Assembly (NCBI RefSeq): GCF_943736995.1
Contig: NZ_CALSFT010000002.1
Span: 930,001 to 994,000, forward strand
Length of the DNA: 64,000 bases
Source of the DNA: Sporosarcina sp. Marseille-Q4943
GTDB taxonomy: Bacteria; Bacillota; Bacilli; Bacillales_A; Planococcaceae
Direction: 5' to 3'
Shown: positions 36,001 to 44,410 of the stretch, one piece after another
Numbering within the stretch: position 1 is the stretch's first letter
Layout: every line of letters begins with the position of its first letter
Notes under the pieces: model-generated
Databases searched by the model: none
Told to the model about the DNA's origin: nothing
The model's input: only the letters and a program-made list of their open reading frames with translations
Translations under genes and position numbers: made by a program

Positions 36001-36762
36001 GCGCGAACGGAGAATGTTATCGACGCAGAGTGGTCCGATGAAGTGAAGCGGAGATTCGACTATGTCTATCCGTACATGGCTAGCGTAGAGAAGCGTTCGA
36101 AGCAGACGGTGAGCGACTTGAAAAGGGTGGCGCTGCTCGAGAGGGAACCGGACTTTGACGACTTCTTCTCAACGAAGGATGATGAAGTGAGCACTCCTTA
36201 TTTACATGACCGTCCTGCGTTCATGCAATCAAGGGCGCTGTCGGGGGCGGAAATCGGTACGGCGATGCATACGATCATGCAACATGTCGATCTGTCGAAG
36301 ACGCATACAGTGCAAGACGTGGATCGGTTCGTCACCGAGTTGACGACACGCCAATTGTTGACGGTGGAAGAGGCGAATGCAGTCGACGTGAAAGCAGTCG
36401 TCCGATTTTTCGAGACGCCGCTGTACAAGAGGATGGGCGGATCTCCAAGGATGCTGAAGGAAGTGCCGTTCACGTATGCATTCGACGCAAATGACGGCGA
36501 CCACCAAATCTTACAAGGGATCGCCGACTGCCTGTTCGAAGAAAAAGATGGCTGGGTGCTGCTTGACTATAAAACGGACAGAATCCGAGGAAGATTCAGA
36601 TCCGATGAAGAGATTCAAGTTGAAATGCAAAAGCGGTACGGCATCCAATTGAGCCTTTACAAAAAAGCGATCGAATCGATTGCGGGAATACCAATAAAAG
36701 AAATGATCCTCTACTTGTTTGACGGGGAGAGGATTATGCATGTTCAGGAGGAATCTGTTTGA
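33043..36762 (+). CDS. addA: ATP-dependent helicase/nuclease subunit A (AddA)
   Basis: A 1239-residue UvrD-like 3'-5' helicase with a C-terminal nuclease. Walker A AAAGSGKT is at 33-40, VDEYQDVN marks motif II, and LNANFRSRKEVL motif IV. The nuclease motif LLDYKTD places D1175 and K1177. Three consecutive ATG codons (33043, 33046, 33049) follow GGAAGGA; 33046 has the better spacing, so the N-terminus is uncertain by one or two residues. The stop TGA overlaps the TTG start of the DUF418 gene. Confidence 0.97.
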   Translation: MMMNIPVKPADVTFTDAQWKAIWASGKDVLVSAAAGSGKTKVLITRMIEKVLSEHNPIDVDELLVVTFTNAAAAEMRHRMAEALEEAIAENPGSIHLRRQLSLLNKAQISTLHSFCLNVVRQYAYLIDIDPGFRIADSTEAALLRDDTIGEVLEDAYNADNPEAMYRLADSFTSDRNDQSIETLIDRLYDYSRVHPSPERWLRMIPMQYELDDDVTIDELDFIGPLKTAIRHTLEEAIHLTEDMKRIALMPEGPEPLAATADADLQWIREAKRRVEEGTWEETYAFFGSLTWVKAGTIRKNTCDEELAKRAKSLRDSVKKIVNSLKESYFTRTPKRLLDEIRLMAPMMHTLVELVIDFGKRYGEVKMDRGLVDFSDLEHFALQILAAEKDGELVPSDIAVDYLNRFAEVLVDEYQDVNLLQEAIIQLVKRGSEADGNLFMVGDVKQSIYRFRLAEPGLFLGKYNRFTSDDGENGLKIDLNANFRSRKEVLDATNFIFSQVMGERVGEVEYDEAAALKYGARYPEKETPAALTLLYEADEDDIEDEATELTGQSLKSSQAEARYMIRRIKELMASGAEVTDAFTDKRRPLEYRDIVILMRSMTWSGEIAEEFKLAGIPIYAELSRGYFEAIEVMIMLNTLRVIDNPYQDIPLASVLRAPFVGMTENELAQVRLAAKNKPFYEALKLFMATGGAGIAAETQVKLQRFFLMFEDWRNLARRGSLSELIWQVYADTHYYEMVGAMPNGKQRQANLRALHDRAIDYEKTSFRGLFRFLRFIDRMQKRGDDLGAARYVSETEDVVRIMTIHSSKGLEFPYVFVAGAGRQFNKMDFNEPYLFDQHFGLAVKAIDPELRITYTSLPFLAMKEKKELEMRAEEMRVLYVAMTRAKEHLELIATIKDIEKSIGSWQDAQLIEAGEMLPEYTRSRANGYLDWIGPAIARHPDFEKFGFMYGGRSVDDPSKWEITAYPVSSFLTMEEQEEETVDRPAPARTENVIDAEWSDEVKRRFDYVYPYMASVEKRSKQTVSDLKRVALLEREPDFDDFFSTKDDEVSTPYLHDRPAFMQSRALSGAEIGTAMHTIMQHVDLSKTHTVQDVDRFVTELTTRQLLTVEEANAVDVKAVVRFFETPLYKRMGGSPRMLKEVPFTYAFDANDGDHQILQGIADCLFEEKDGWVLLDYKTDRIRGRFRSDEEIQVEMQKRYGIQLSLYKKAIESIAGIPIKEMILYLFDGERIMHVQEESV

Positions 36763-37949
36763 ACGCAACACCTACGATTGGAAACCGCATTGAATCGTTG
36801 GATATACTGAGGGGCTTTGCGCTCCTCGGCATATTCATCGCGAATATGCTCACTTTCCATTCACCTTATTTTTATATAGATCCATATACTTATTTCAGCA
36901 CGCCGAGTGATATGGCATCTTACAAGTTGATCAATCTATTTGTAGAAGCGAGTTTCTACCCGATTTTCGCAATGATGTTCGGATATGGTTTGAATATGCA
37001 ATATGAAAAAGCGATAGCGAATGGGAAATCATACGTGCCGATGATGGCGAGACGAATGGCGATTCTCATGGGAATCGGCCTAATTCATGCGCTGTTCATC
37101 TGGTCGGGAGATGTTTTATTCGCGTATGCGCTTATGGGCTTCATCATGTTGGCGGTCGTCAGAGTTCCGAAAAAATGGCTTCTTTCGATAGCGCTTATCG
37201 TCTACTTGCTTCCGACTGTCCTGTTCATCGTCGGAATTTATATTTTGACGAAGCTTGACCCGAATCAGTTGATGGAAGGGTTTGTCGATATCCAGCAAAT
37301 CGAATTGGCGATTACCGCATATGCGCATGGAACGTACGGCGAAGCGCTCATCTTCAGGATGTCGGAGTGGCTCATCATCGGCTTGACGAACTCGTTCTTA
37401 GGCATTTTCATGGTGCTGCCATTGATTATGCTCGGTGCCGCTTTCTCGAAGTGGAACCTGTTTGAACGCGCGGCTGAAATGAAAGGAAGAATTGCCGTTG
37501 TCGGCATTATTACATTAGCAGCCGGGATTTTCATTAAATCATGGCCGTATATCGATGGGTATGAATTTTACAATCGATTGATCCAGCAGCTGATCGGCGG
37601 CCCTATATTGGCGATTGGATATGCCTGCGTCATCATTCTGCTCTGTACGTTGCCTATTTTCCGGACGATCTTCCGGCCGATTGGGAAGGCGGGGCGATTG
37701 TCGTTGACGACGTACTTGATGCAGTCGATTATCGCGACGCTCCTCTTTTACGGCTACGGTTTCGGGCTCTATGGAAAAGTGGATTTGGAGACAGGTACGA
37801 TGATTGCTGTCGGCATTTTTGCCATCCAAGTCATCTTCGCGGAGCTCTGGTTGTTGAAATTCCGGATGGGACCTTTCGAATGGCTTTGGCGGAAAGGGAC
37901 GTATGGGGAAAACATGCCGAAAAAAGAGGAGAAAGAGCAAGCTTTGTAG
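36759..37949 (+). CDS. DUF418/YeiB-family membrane protein
   Basis: A 396-residue polytopic protein, about nine membrane segments, of the DUF418 family (B. subtilis YrkO/YxaH, E. coli YeiB), distantly related to membrane acyltransferase-like proteins. Family marks are RIESLDILRGFALLGIFIAN at 6-25 and, near the end, GRLSLTTYLMQSI and PFEWLWRKGTYG. The start is TTG 36759, overlapping the addA stop, with AGGAGG at 36746-36751. It is therefore coupled to addBA, although no functional link is known. Function is unknown. Confidence 0.88.
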   Translation: MNATPTIGNRIESLDILRGFALLGIFIANMLTFHSPYFYIDPYTYFSTPSDMASYKLINLFVEASFYPIFAMMFGYGLNMQYEKAIANGKSYVPMMARRMAILMGIGLIHALFIWSGDVLFAYALMGFIMLAVVRVPKKWLLSIALIVYLLPTVLFIVGIYILTKLDPNQLMEGFVDIQQIELAITAYAHGTYGEALIFRMSEWLIIGLTNSFLGIFMVLPLIMLGAAFSKWNLFERAAEMKGRIAVVGIITLAAGIFIKSWPYIDGYEFYNRLIQQLIGGPILAIGYACVIILLCTLPIFRTIFRPIGKAGRLSLTTYLMQSIIATLLFYGYGFGLYGKVDLETGTMIAVGIFAIQVIFAELWLLKFRMGPFEWLWRKGTYGENMPKKEEKEQAL

Positions 37950-37990
37950 AATTGTAGTATGTGATTGAAATACTGCTTTCGTTTAGTTAA

Positions 37991-38006
37991 ATGAAAATAT
38001 TTTCAT
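37991..38006. promoter_or_regulatory. Perfect 16-bp palindrome just upstream of yisK
   Basis: ATGAAAATATTTTCAT is fully self-complementary and lies 5 bp before the ribosome-binding site. A candidate promoter with TTGAAA (37965-37970), 16 bp, TTAAAT would put transcription start within it. It could be an operator. No matching regulator was identified. Confidence 0.4.
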
Positions 38007-38031
38007 ATTATGAGGAAGGATGGGCTTGTAC

Positions 38032-38931
38032 ATGAAACTTTTATCGTTCCGGTTTGAAGGAAAAACATTATTCGGTCCGAAAGTGAAGAGAGAGGAAGCG
38101 GTCTGGGATGTGAAATCGATCGCTGAAGCGTTCGGCGAAACGGATTTCCCTTCAACAATCATCGAAGGCATCGCAGGAGGTTTGGAGTTTGTTGAGAAGG
38201 TGAGGAAACTTGCTGAGCAAGCTCGGAATAGTGAAAATCCGGAACAATTCAAGTATGCATTCACGGATATCGAATGGCTGTCCCCGATACCGCGCACACC
38301 GAAAAATATCCTCGGCGTAGGTAAGAACTATGCCGAACATGCCGCCGAAATGGGTTCAGAAGCGCCGCCTGAAAAATTGTTGATTTTCACGAAATCACCT
38401 ACTGCGATCGCTGCAGATGAGCAGGAGCTTTCGGTGCACGCAGACCTTACGGATACCCTCGATTATGAAGGGGAATTAGCGGTCGTCATCAGCAAGAAAG
38501 GGCGCAATATCCCGAAGCAGCTCGCGTATGATCACGTATTCGGCTATACGATTGCGAATGATATAACGGCGAGAAATATCCAAACTGGGCATAAGCAGTT
38601 CTTCCTCGGTAAAAGCTTGGACGGCGCATGCCCGATGGGTCCTTATATCGTTACGAAGGACGAGATTCCTAATGCGCATAACTTATCGATTGTAACAAAA
38701 GTGAATGATGAAGTTCGTCAAAACGGAAATACATCTGACATGATCCTGAAGATCGACGAAGTGATTGCCGAAATCTCGAAATTTGTCACACTCGAGCCGG
38801 GAGACGTCATTTTGACAGGCACGCCTGCAGGGGTCGGAAAAGGGATGAACCCGCCGACATTCCTGAAAGCGGGCGATACGGTGAAGATTTCTGTCGAAGG
38901 CATTGGCACGCTCGTCAATCGCTTTGTATGA
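38032..38931 (+). CDS. yisK: Fumarylacetoacetate hydrolase-family protein YisK
   Basis: A 299-residue FAH-fold enzyme. Metal ligands of the family are visible in LDYEGELAVV and GYTIANDITARN, with GKSLDGACPMGP and LTGTPAGVGKG also typical. It resembles B. subtilis YisK in length, N-terminal extension and yisK-yisL order; YisK is reported to have oxaloacetate decarboxylase activity and to interact with the cell-shape protein Mbl. Which applies here is inferred. ATG 38032 is preferred from family length; ATG 38020 lies too close to AGGAAGG, and TTG 38026 is a second option. Confidence 0.88.
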   Translation: MKLLSFRFEGKTLFGPKVKREEAVWDVKSIAEAFGETDFPSTIIEGIAGGLEFVEKVRKLAEQARNSENPEQFKYAFTDIEWLSPIPRTPKNILGVGKNYAEHAAEMGSEAPPEKLLIFTKSPTAIAADEQELSVHADLTDTLDYEGELAVVISKKGRNIPKQLAYDHVFGYTIANDITARNIQTGHKQFFLGKSLDGACPMGPYIVTKDEIPNAHNLSIVTKVNDEVRQNGNTSDMILKIDEVIAEISKFVTLEPGDVILTGTPAGVGKGMNPPTFLKAGDTVKISVEGIGTLVNRFV

Positions 38932-39003
38932 GGTCATTTCCTACTCTGGAAAGCTTTTCTATGATAGGATTAGTATGAATTTATTATCGATGAGGTGAAC
39001 AGT

Positions 39004-39378
39004 TTGGACTTTTTATCAAGCACGCCCCATTTTCATATTTTCACATGGGTCGTAGGCATTATCCTTTTCCTCGTTTCGGCAGTGATGGCGAACGGAACGA
39101 AAGGGAAAAAGATTACTCATATGATTGCACGCTTATTTTACGTGCTCATCCTCATTTCAGGCATCGCGCTTTTCATTAAAGGGATGGACTATGGAATGGG
39201 TGCCGAATACGGCATTAAATTCCTGCTCGGCTTATTAACGATCGGAATGATGGAAATGGTTCTTGTACGTTCTGAAAAAGGGAAGAAAGTTACGACATTA
39301 TGGATTTTGTTTTTCGTCTTCCTTTTCGCAACGATGTTCTACGGCTTCAAATTGCCGATGGGCTTTGAATTCTTTTAA
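39004..39378 (+). CDS. yisL: YisL/DUF1516 membrane protein
   Basis: A 124-residue protein with four membrane segments, matching YisL: HIFTWVVGIILFLVSA, the central THMIARLFYVLI and GIKFLLGLLTIGMMEMVL, and a C-terminus LPMGFEFF. Its function is unknown. TTG 39004 is preferred because GAGGTG (38992-38997) sits six bases upstream and homologues start near this point; GTG 38995 lies inside that site. It follows yisK by 72 bp as in B. subtilis. A strong terminator follows. Confidence 0.88.
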   Translation: MDFLSSTPHFHIFTWVVGIILFLVSAVMANGTKGKKITHMIARLFYVLILISGIALFIKGMDYGMGAEYGIKFLLGLLTIGMMEMVLVRSEKGKKVTTLWILFFVFLFATMFYGFKLPMGFEFF

Positions 39379-39404
39379 TTAAAATGATCTATTAAACATG
39401 AAAG

Positions 39405-39434
39405 CCGCCGGCGAAATTGCCGGCGGTTTTTTTT
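39405..39434 (+). terminator. Terminator after yisL
   Basis: CCGCCGGC (39405-39412) pairs with GCCGGCGG (39419-39426), followed by eight T. Confidence 0.93.
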
Positions 39435-39447
39435 ATGGTGTGTGTTA

Positions 39448-40070
39448 CCGTCTAGACTCCGGGCGCCAGAAGCTCGGGGTCATAAGTCAAAGTTGCTCTG
39501 TGGCAAAGAACGCCACGCCGCATCTTCGCCTTATGCCCGTCGCATCTAGGCAGGCGCCCTTCGCTTTTGATTCCGTCTAGACTCCGGGCGCCAGAAGCTC
39601 GGGGTCATAAGTCAAAGTTGCTCTGTGGCAAAGAACGCCACGCCGCATCTTCGCCTTATGCCCGTCGCATCTAGGCAGGCGCCCTTCGCTTTTGATTCCG
39701 TCTAGACTCCGGGCGCCAGAAGCTCGGGGTCATAAGTCAAAGTTGCTCTGTGGCAAAGAACGCCACGCCGCATCTTCGCCTTATGCCCGTCGCATCTAGG
39801 CAGGCGCCCTTCGCTTTTGATTCCGTCTAGACTCCGGGCGCCAGAAGCTCGGGGTCATAAGTCAAAGTTGCTCTGTGGCAAAGAACGCCACGCCGCATCT
39901 TCGCCTTATGCCCGTCGCATCTAGGCAGGCGCCCTTCGCTTTTGATTCCGTCTAGACTCCGGGCGCTAGTCGCTCGGGTCATAAGCCAAAGCTACTGCAT
40001 GGCAAAGACCGGCACTTCGTATCTTTGTCTTATGCCTGTCGCAACTTAGCGAGCGCCCTCCGCTTTTGTA
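39448..40070. repeat. 125-bp tandem repeat array, four apparently identical copies plus one diverged
   Basis: Between yisL and the GH13-like gene, units start at 39448, 39573, 39698, 39823 and 39948. The first four read the same base for base as far as I can compare by eye; the fifth keeps length and ends but differs at many inner positions. Each unit is itself a long imperfect hairpin: GGGCGCC pairs with GGCGCCC near the ends, CATAAG with CTTATG further in, and GTGGC with GCCAC near the centre. No coding potential is evident. The gap 39379-40188 contains nothing else besides the yisL terminator. Confidence 0.95.
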
Positions 40071-40188
40071 TATTCACAAATTCGACTCATTTATTAGGCA
40101 CACATGGAATTTTCCTTTCATTACATGGCGGGGAGAGCCCTGTTTTGTTAAAATGGCTACAGATAGCTCGTTTGAGGAGGCTTTTTTC

Positions 40189-41637
40189 GTGAAAGGGAAA
40201 CGTTTGATTGGCATAGCTGCCATTTTTTTATTGTTCATTTCCACAATGATGCCGGCCGCCGCTTCTGCCGAGGCTGGGCGTGGCATAATGGATGAGAGCA
40301 TATATGACTTGCTTGTGGACCGTTTTAATAACGGTGCAGGGAAGAACGACATCGATGTCGATACGCATAAAGGAGACGCCTTCAATGGCGGCGATTTCAT
40401 CGGTATCCAAGCCCGGTTGCAGCATATTATCGACATGGGCTTTACGATGATCTCACTAGGTCCAATCTTCAAGACGGAGACGTATGACGGAAACAGCGTT
40501 CTGTCATATACCGAGTTGGAACCTCATTTCGGTACGAAGGAAGAACTAGTTGCACTCGTGAAGGAAACTCATAAGAAGAACATGAAAGTAGTCGCCGATT
40601 TCCCTATAGGAAATGTTAGCGCTAATCATGAATGGACGAATGGACAGTATAAGTTCATCCAGTCCGCGGATGGTACGGTGGATTGGGATCCGGCTGATGC
40701 AAACGTGCAGAATGCATTGAAACAAGCAGCGGTCGACTTCATCACTGAATATGGCTTGGATGGAATCCGATTGACGAATCTTGAAGGATTTGACGACACG
40801 TTCTTGAATGAAATGATCGATGCCATCCATGACGCCAAGGAAGGCGCTTACGTATTGACGAATGAAGAGAGTGGGGCTGCCTTTGACTTGAAGCCAGATG
40901 AGTCGAAGATGGAGGCTCTTCGTCAGTCATTCGTGAGAGCGGACCCTGATTCATCTCCTATGGATATGTTCAAAGATAATGGCGAAATGGGAATTCTTCA
41001 ATTCGACGACTTGACGGGACCGCGCTTTACGTATGATATCGTGGAAGCCCGGATGTTCCCGCCAACCCGATGGAAGGTGGCGGCGACCGCGTTATTTACG
41101 CTACCAGGCGTTCCGCTTATGACGTATGGAACGGAAATTGCGGTGAACGGAAAAGAAGCACCCGAAAGCCACCCACTTTTCAACTTCAAGACGGATATGG
41201 AATTCAAGGATCTGATCGGCAATTTGAATGAACTCCGCAATGAGTCTGAAACACTCCGCAGCGGAGAATTTGAAATGCTGCATAATGAAGATGGTTTCCT
41301 CATCTACACGCGGACTTCAGAGGATGAAACGTGGCTAGTTGCCATCAACAACACATCCAAGACGGTAAGTGCGGCAATTCCGGTCGAAAAGATCGGTGAA
41401 AACAAGAAGTTACGTGGAGTATTGGATGGCGATCTTATCCGGGAATCCGATGACGGGATGTTCCGTGTCGTTCTCGATAGGGAGCTTGCGGAAGTGTATA
41501 TCGCGGATGAAGATAAAGGCTTCAATACGCCTTATCTAATCGCATCTACCCTTGTTTATGTCATGTTCCTCGGCTTCCTGTTCCTAGTTATCAAAAAAGG
41601 GCGGGAAAGAAGACGGACGGAAAAAAAGACAGCATAA
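40189..41637 (+). CDS. Secreted, membrane-anchored GH13 (alpha-amylase-like) protein lacking catalytic residues
   Basis: A 482-residue protein with a signal peptide (to about ASAEA, 25-29), a GH13 barrel (about 34-370), a beta-domain, and a C-terminal membrane anchor (about 449-468) with a basic tail. The GH13 frame is recognisable (LGPIFKTETYDG, PHFGTKEEL, LPGVPLMTYGTEI). Region II reads GIRLT (192-196), so the nucleophile Asp is Thr196. Region I DFPIGN lacks the Asn-His pair. Region IV has FDD (272-274) instead of NHD. Only a Glu of region III (225/226) may remain. It is probably a binding or scaffold pseudoenzyme. GTG 40189 follows GAGGAGG; longer starts lie in the repeat array. Confidence 0.85.
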   Translation: MKGKRLIGIAAIFLLFISTMMPAAASAEAGRGIMDESIYDLLVDRFNNGAGKNDIDVDTHKGDAFNGGDFIGIQARLQHIIDMGFTMISLGPIFKTETYDGNSVLSYTELEPHFGTKEELVALVKETHKKNMKVVADFPIGNVSANHEWTNGQYKFIQSADGTVDWDPADANVQNALKQAAVDFITEYGLDGIRLTNLEGFDDTFLNEMIDAIHDAKEGAYVLTNEESGAAFDLKPDESKMEALRQSFVRADPDSSPMDMFKDNGEMGILQFDDLTGPRFTYDIVEARMFPPTRWKVAATALFTLPGVPLMTYGTEIAVNGKEAPESHPLFNFKTDMEFKDLIGNLNELRNESETLRSGEFEMLHNEDGFLIYTRTSEDETWLVAINNTSKTVSAAIPVEKIGENKKLRGVLDGDLIRESDDGMFRVVLDRELAEVYIADEDKGFNTPYLIASTLVYVMFLGFLFLVIKKGRERRRTEKKTA

Positions 41638-41642
41638 ATAAT

Positions 41643-41691
41643 AAAAATGCCTTTTCGGACTGGTTGTAGCCATGTCAGAAAAGGCATTTTT
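41643..41691. terminator. Bidirectional terminator between the GH13-like gene and degV
   Basis: AAAAATGCCTTTTC (41643-41656) pairs with GAAAAGGCATTTTT (41678-41691), 14 bp, with A and T tracts for both strands. Confidence 0.92.
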
Positions 41692-41703
41692 CATAGGTTA
41701 CTA

Positions 41704-42555
41704 TTAATTGTATTTATTCAAGAAGAAAATGGCGATTGTGCCGGGTCCTGCATGGGATCCGATGGCAGAGCCGATCATATGGATTTCCACATTTTTCGGC
41801 TGGAACTTCTCTTCAATCATCGCTTTCACTTCAAGAGCTGCGCTTTCGTCGTCCCCGTGACTGATGGCAACTGTCTGCTTCGATAATTCGACCCCGCGTT
41901 CATCCATCAGTTCCATCATACGGCGAAAAACTTTTTTGCGGCCCCGATGTTTTTCGATTGGCACGAGCCTTCCTCCTTCGACATGAAGGAGAGGCTTAAT
42001 GTTCAAGAGGCCGCCAAAGAATGCGCTCGCCTTCGAAACACGTCCGCCTTTCGCCAAGTAATCAAGGTCCTCGACTGTGAAAAGGTGCTCCATGCGATTG
42101 GCCATGTCACGGATTTTACGTTCGATCGTACGCACGTCATCGCCAGCATCTCTCAGACGGACAGCTTCCTTTACGAGAAGGCCGCATCCGAGGGAAGCGC
42201 AACGCGAATCGATGAGGACGAGGTTCATATTCGGATTTACTTCTTTCACTTGATCCTTCATCATCACAGCAGTGTTATACGTGCCCGACAGCTCTGATGA
42301 AAAAGCGATGTACAGTCCATCTTCTCCCGACTCAGCAAGCTCTTTCCAAGTGGAATGGAACAACTCCGGTGAAGCTTGCGATGTTTTCGGGTGTTTCCCG
42401 TTGCGGATTGCGTCAAACACTTCCTTTGAATCGATGTCTAGGACATCATCGCCTTCCTTGTCGTCGATCAACACGCGCAACGGAATGAGCGTCACATCGT
42501 TTTCTTCGAAAAATGATTTCGGTAAATCTGAACCACTATCAGCAAAAATTCTCAT
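41704..42555 (-). CDS. DegV-family fatty-acid-binding protein
   Basis: A 283-residue DegV protein. Members bind a fatty acid between two domains; in Staphylococcus the related FakB proteins present fatty acids to the kinase FakA. The N-terminus MRIFADSGSDLPKSFFEEN, the phosphate-site Ser-rich loop SSELSGTYNTA and DSRCASLGCGLLV are typical. In B. subtilis the DegV paralogue YitS is encoded near yitU-V-W, the same neighbourhood as here, so a yitS-like identity is plausible. It lies 22 bp downstream of the HAD gene on the same strand. Confidence 0.88.
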   Translation of the reverse strand: MRIFADSGSDLPKSFFEENDVTLIPLRVLIDDKEGDDVLDIDSKEVFDAIRNGKHPKTSQASPELFHSTWKELAESGEDGLYIAFSSELSGTYNTAVMMKDQVKEVNPNMNLVLIDSRCASLGCGLLVKEAVRLRDAGDDVRTIERKIRDMANRMEHLFTVEDLDYLAKGGRVSKASAFFGGLLNIKPLLHVEGGRLVPIEKHRGRKKVFRRMMELMDERGVELSKQTVAISHGDDESAALEVKAMIEEKFQPKNVEIHMIGSAIGSHAGPGTIAIFFLNKYN

Positions 42556-42577
42556 TTCATACCCCTCAGTTCTCTAT

Positions 42578-43396
42578 TTATATTTTCTTTGTTAACAACA
42601 ATCGTTCCTTCAACACTTCTGCAATTCCGTCTTCGTTATTCGTCAACGTCACTTCGTCCGCAATCGATTTAAGCCTGTCTATCCCGTTGCCCATTGCGAC
42701 TCCGACACCGGCGTAATCAATCATTTCCAGATCATTGTCTTCATCTCCGAAAGCGATGATGCGCTCCCGTGGAATACCGAGCCATTTAGCAACGAGCGAA
42801 ATGCCGACAGCTTTATTTAACCCATGGCGTACAATTTCGATGACATCCCATGGTGCTCCCCAACGTCTATGGTCGATCGCTTCTGCATGGACTTCAGCCA
42901 GATGTCTGCGGATAGGTTCAACGTATTTGGGATCAGCTTGAATAAGCAAGCTCGTAGGCTCGACTTGCAATGATTCCCGGATGTCACCATGCTTGATGAC
43001 CGGATTTCCGAATGTGACGATGTCCAGCGGCTGTTGCTCGTGATACTGCAAATACACATCGTCCATCACTTCCGCAATGATATTGTGGAAACGGAAATCT
43101 TGCATCGCTTCGACGACATCATTAACGACAGGAAGTGAGATCGTTTCGTGGAATGTTTTCCATGAACGGTCTGTCGGATTGTGGACGAAGGCGCCATTGA
43201 AGTTGACAATCGGCGTTTTCAGTCCGAGCTCTCGATAGTACATCGAACTTGCGCGATAAGGCCGGCCGGTCGCAATCATCACCTGATGCCCTTGTTCTTC
43301 CGCTCGCTTCAATGTATGTGCAGTTTCCTCCGAAATCACTTTTTCATCCGTCAGCAATGTCCCGTCCAAGTCGAGGACAATCAAATGCGGTTTCAT
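42578..43396 (-). CDS. yitU: HAD-superfamily Cof-type phosphatase, YitU-like
   Basis: A 272-residue HAD IIB (Cof) phosphatase, likely acting on small phosphorylated metabolites; several family members hydrolyse flavin-pathway or sugar phosphates. Motif I is DLDGT at 8-12, motif II ATGRP, and motif III/IV GDEDNDLEMI with GVAMGNG. The start at 43396 has GGGGGCGG upstream; a longer frame to 43444 lacks one. The DegV gene follows on the same strand and yitV diverges upstream, a yitU-yitV pairing known from B. subtilis. Confidence 0.85.
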   Translation of the reverse strand: MKPHLIVLDLDGTLLTDEKVISEETAHTLKRAEEQGHQVMIATGRPYRASSMYYRELGLKTPIVNFNGAFVHNPTDRSWKTFHETISLPVVNDVVEAMQDFRFHNIIAEVMDDVYLQYHEQQPLDIVTFGNPVIKHGDIRESLQVEPTSLLIQADPKYVEPIRRHLAEVHAEAIDHRRWGAPWDVIEIVRHGLNKAVGISLVAKWLGIPRERIIAFGDEDNDLEMIDYAGVGVAMGNGIDRLKSIADEVTLTNNEDGIAEVLKERLLLTKKI

Positions 43397-43543
43397 AATT
43401 CCGCCCCCTTTTGGAAAGTTTCTTTGTTGTATACCCATTTCCATAAGTGCTTCATCTTGATTTTGCGGCTTGCTATATATATTGTCCAGTTTATCGTTAT
43501 CTATCGGATCAAGTCAAAACATTCCAGCATAAAACCGTCCTTT

Positions 43544-43572
43544 TTGTTTTTCTAATAAAACTTTGGTACGAT
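43544..43572 (+). promoter_or_regulatory. Sigma-A-type promoter for yitV
   Basis: TTGTTT (43544-43549), 17 bp, TACGAT (43567-43572), 27 bp before the start codon. Confidence 0.5.
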
Positions 43573-43598
43573 TTAGAAAAAGTACAGAAGGTGTTCTA

Positions 43599-44360
43599 AT
43601 GATCATAAAAGAGGAAAGTTGGAGCAACATACCATTATTACATATTGTCGATGAACGAAGCGATAATAGCAATCTACCAGCCGTCATCTTTTTGCATGGC
43701 TTCACGAGTGCCAAAGAGCACAACTTGCATTACGCATATAATATCGCAAGGAAAGGATTTCGCGTCCTTTTGCCGGATGCCCATTTGCACGGCTCGCGGG
43801 AAGAAGATTTGGATGAAGTGCAGCTGAGCTTGCGTTTTTGGGAAATCGTCCTTACTTCGATAGAGGAAATGGCTATACTCCATAAGGAATTGAAGGAAAG
43901 AGGCGTATCGAAAATCGGCATGGGTGGCACTTCCATGGGCGGCATAACGACGCTCGGCTGCTTAACCGCTTATCCGTGGGTCGACGTGGCGGCGGTAATG
44001 ATGGGAGCACCGGGATATGTGGAGCTTGCTAAAGCACAGATGTCTCAATTCGAACGTCGCGGCTTCAAATTGCCGATTACCGATGAAGAACGGAAATCAT
44101 TGCTTGATACGCTCGCTATTTTTGATTTAACAAAGCAAAGGCACAAGCTGAATAATCGTCCAGTATTCTTCTGGCATGGGGAAAATGATGCGACGGTTCC
44201 GTTTGAGCCGACATTCAATTTTTACAAGGCGGCTAAAAAGGATTACGGGGATGCACCTGAGCGTTTCGAATTCTTCAAAGATCCGGCGGCGGGGCATGCC
44301 GTCTCAAGATCCGGCATGCTGCAATCGGTTGATTGGTTCGCATCTTATTTGAATGAATAG
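43599..44360 (+). CDS. yitV: YitV-like alpha/beta hydrolase (prolyl oligopeptidase-like)
   Basis: A 253-residue alpha/beta hydrolase. HGFTSAKEHN gives the oxyanion hole, GGTSMGG holds the nucleophile Ser near residue 118, FWHGENDATVP gives the acid, and AAGHAVS the His. Size and position between a YitU-like HAD and YitW match B. subtilis YitV, whose substrate is unknown. ATG 43599 follows AGAAGGTG; the frame is open upstream to 43563 but overlaps the promoter. yitW begins 51 bp later, with its own SD. Confidence 0.88.
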   Translation: MIIKEESWSNIPLLHIVDERSDNSNLPAVIFLHGFTSAKEHNLHYAYNIARKGFRVLLPDAHLHGSREEDLDEVQLSLRFWEIVLTSIEEMAILHKELKERGVSKIGMGGTSMGGITTLGCLTAYPWVDVAAVMMGAPGYVELAKAQMSQFERRGFKLPITDEERKSLLDTLAIFDLTKQRHKLNNRPVFFWHGENDATVPFEPTFNFYKAAKKDYGDAPERFEFFKDPAAGHAVSRSGMLQSVDWFASYLNE

Positions 44361-44410
44361 GCCATCCTTGCTATGATGAAGGCAGAACAGATTCGGAAAG
44401 GGGAATTTCA

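Noticed and set aside
39448..40070. CRISPR array
   Set aside because: The 125-bp units are directly adjacent without spacers, and no cas genes are present.
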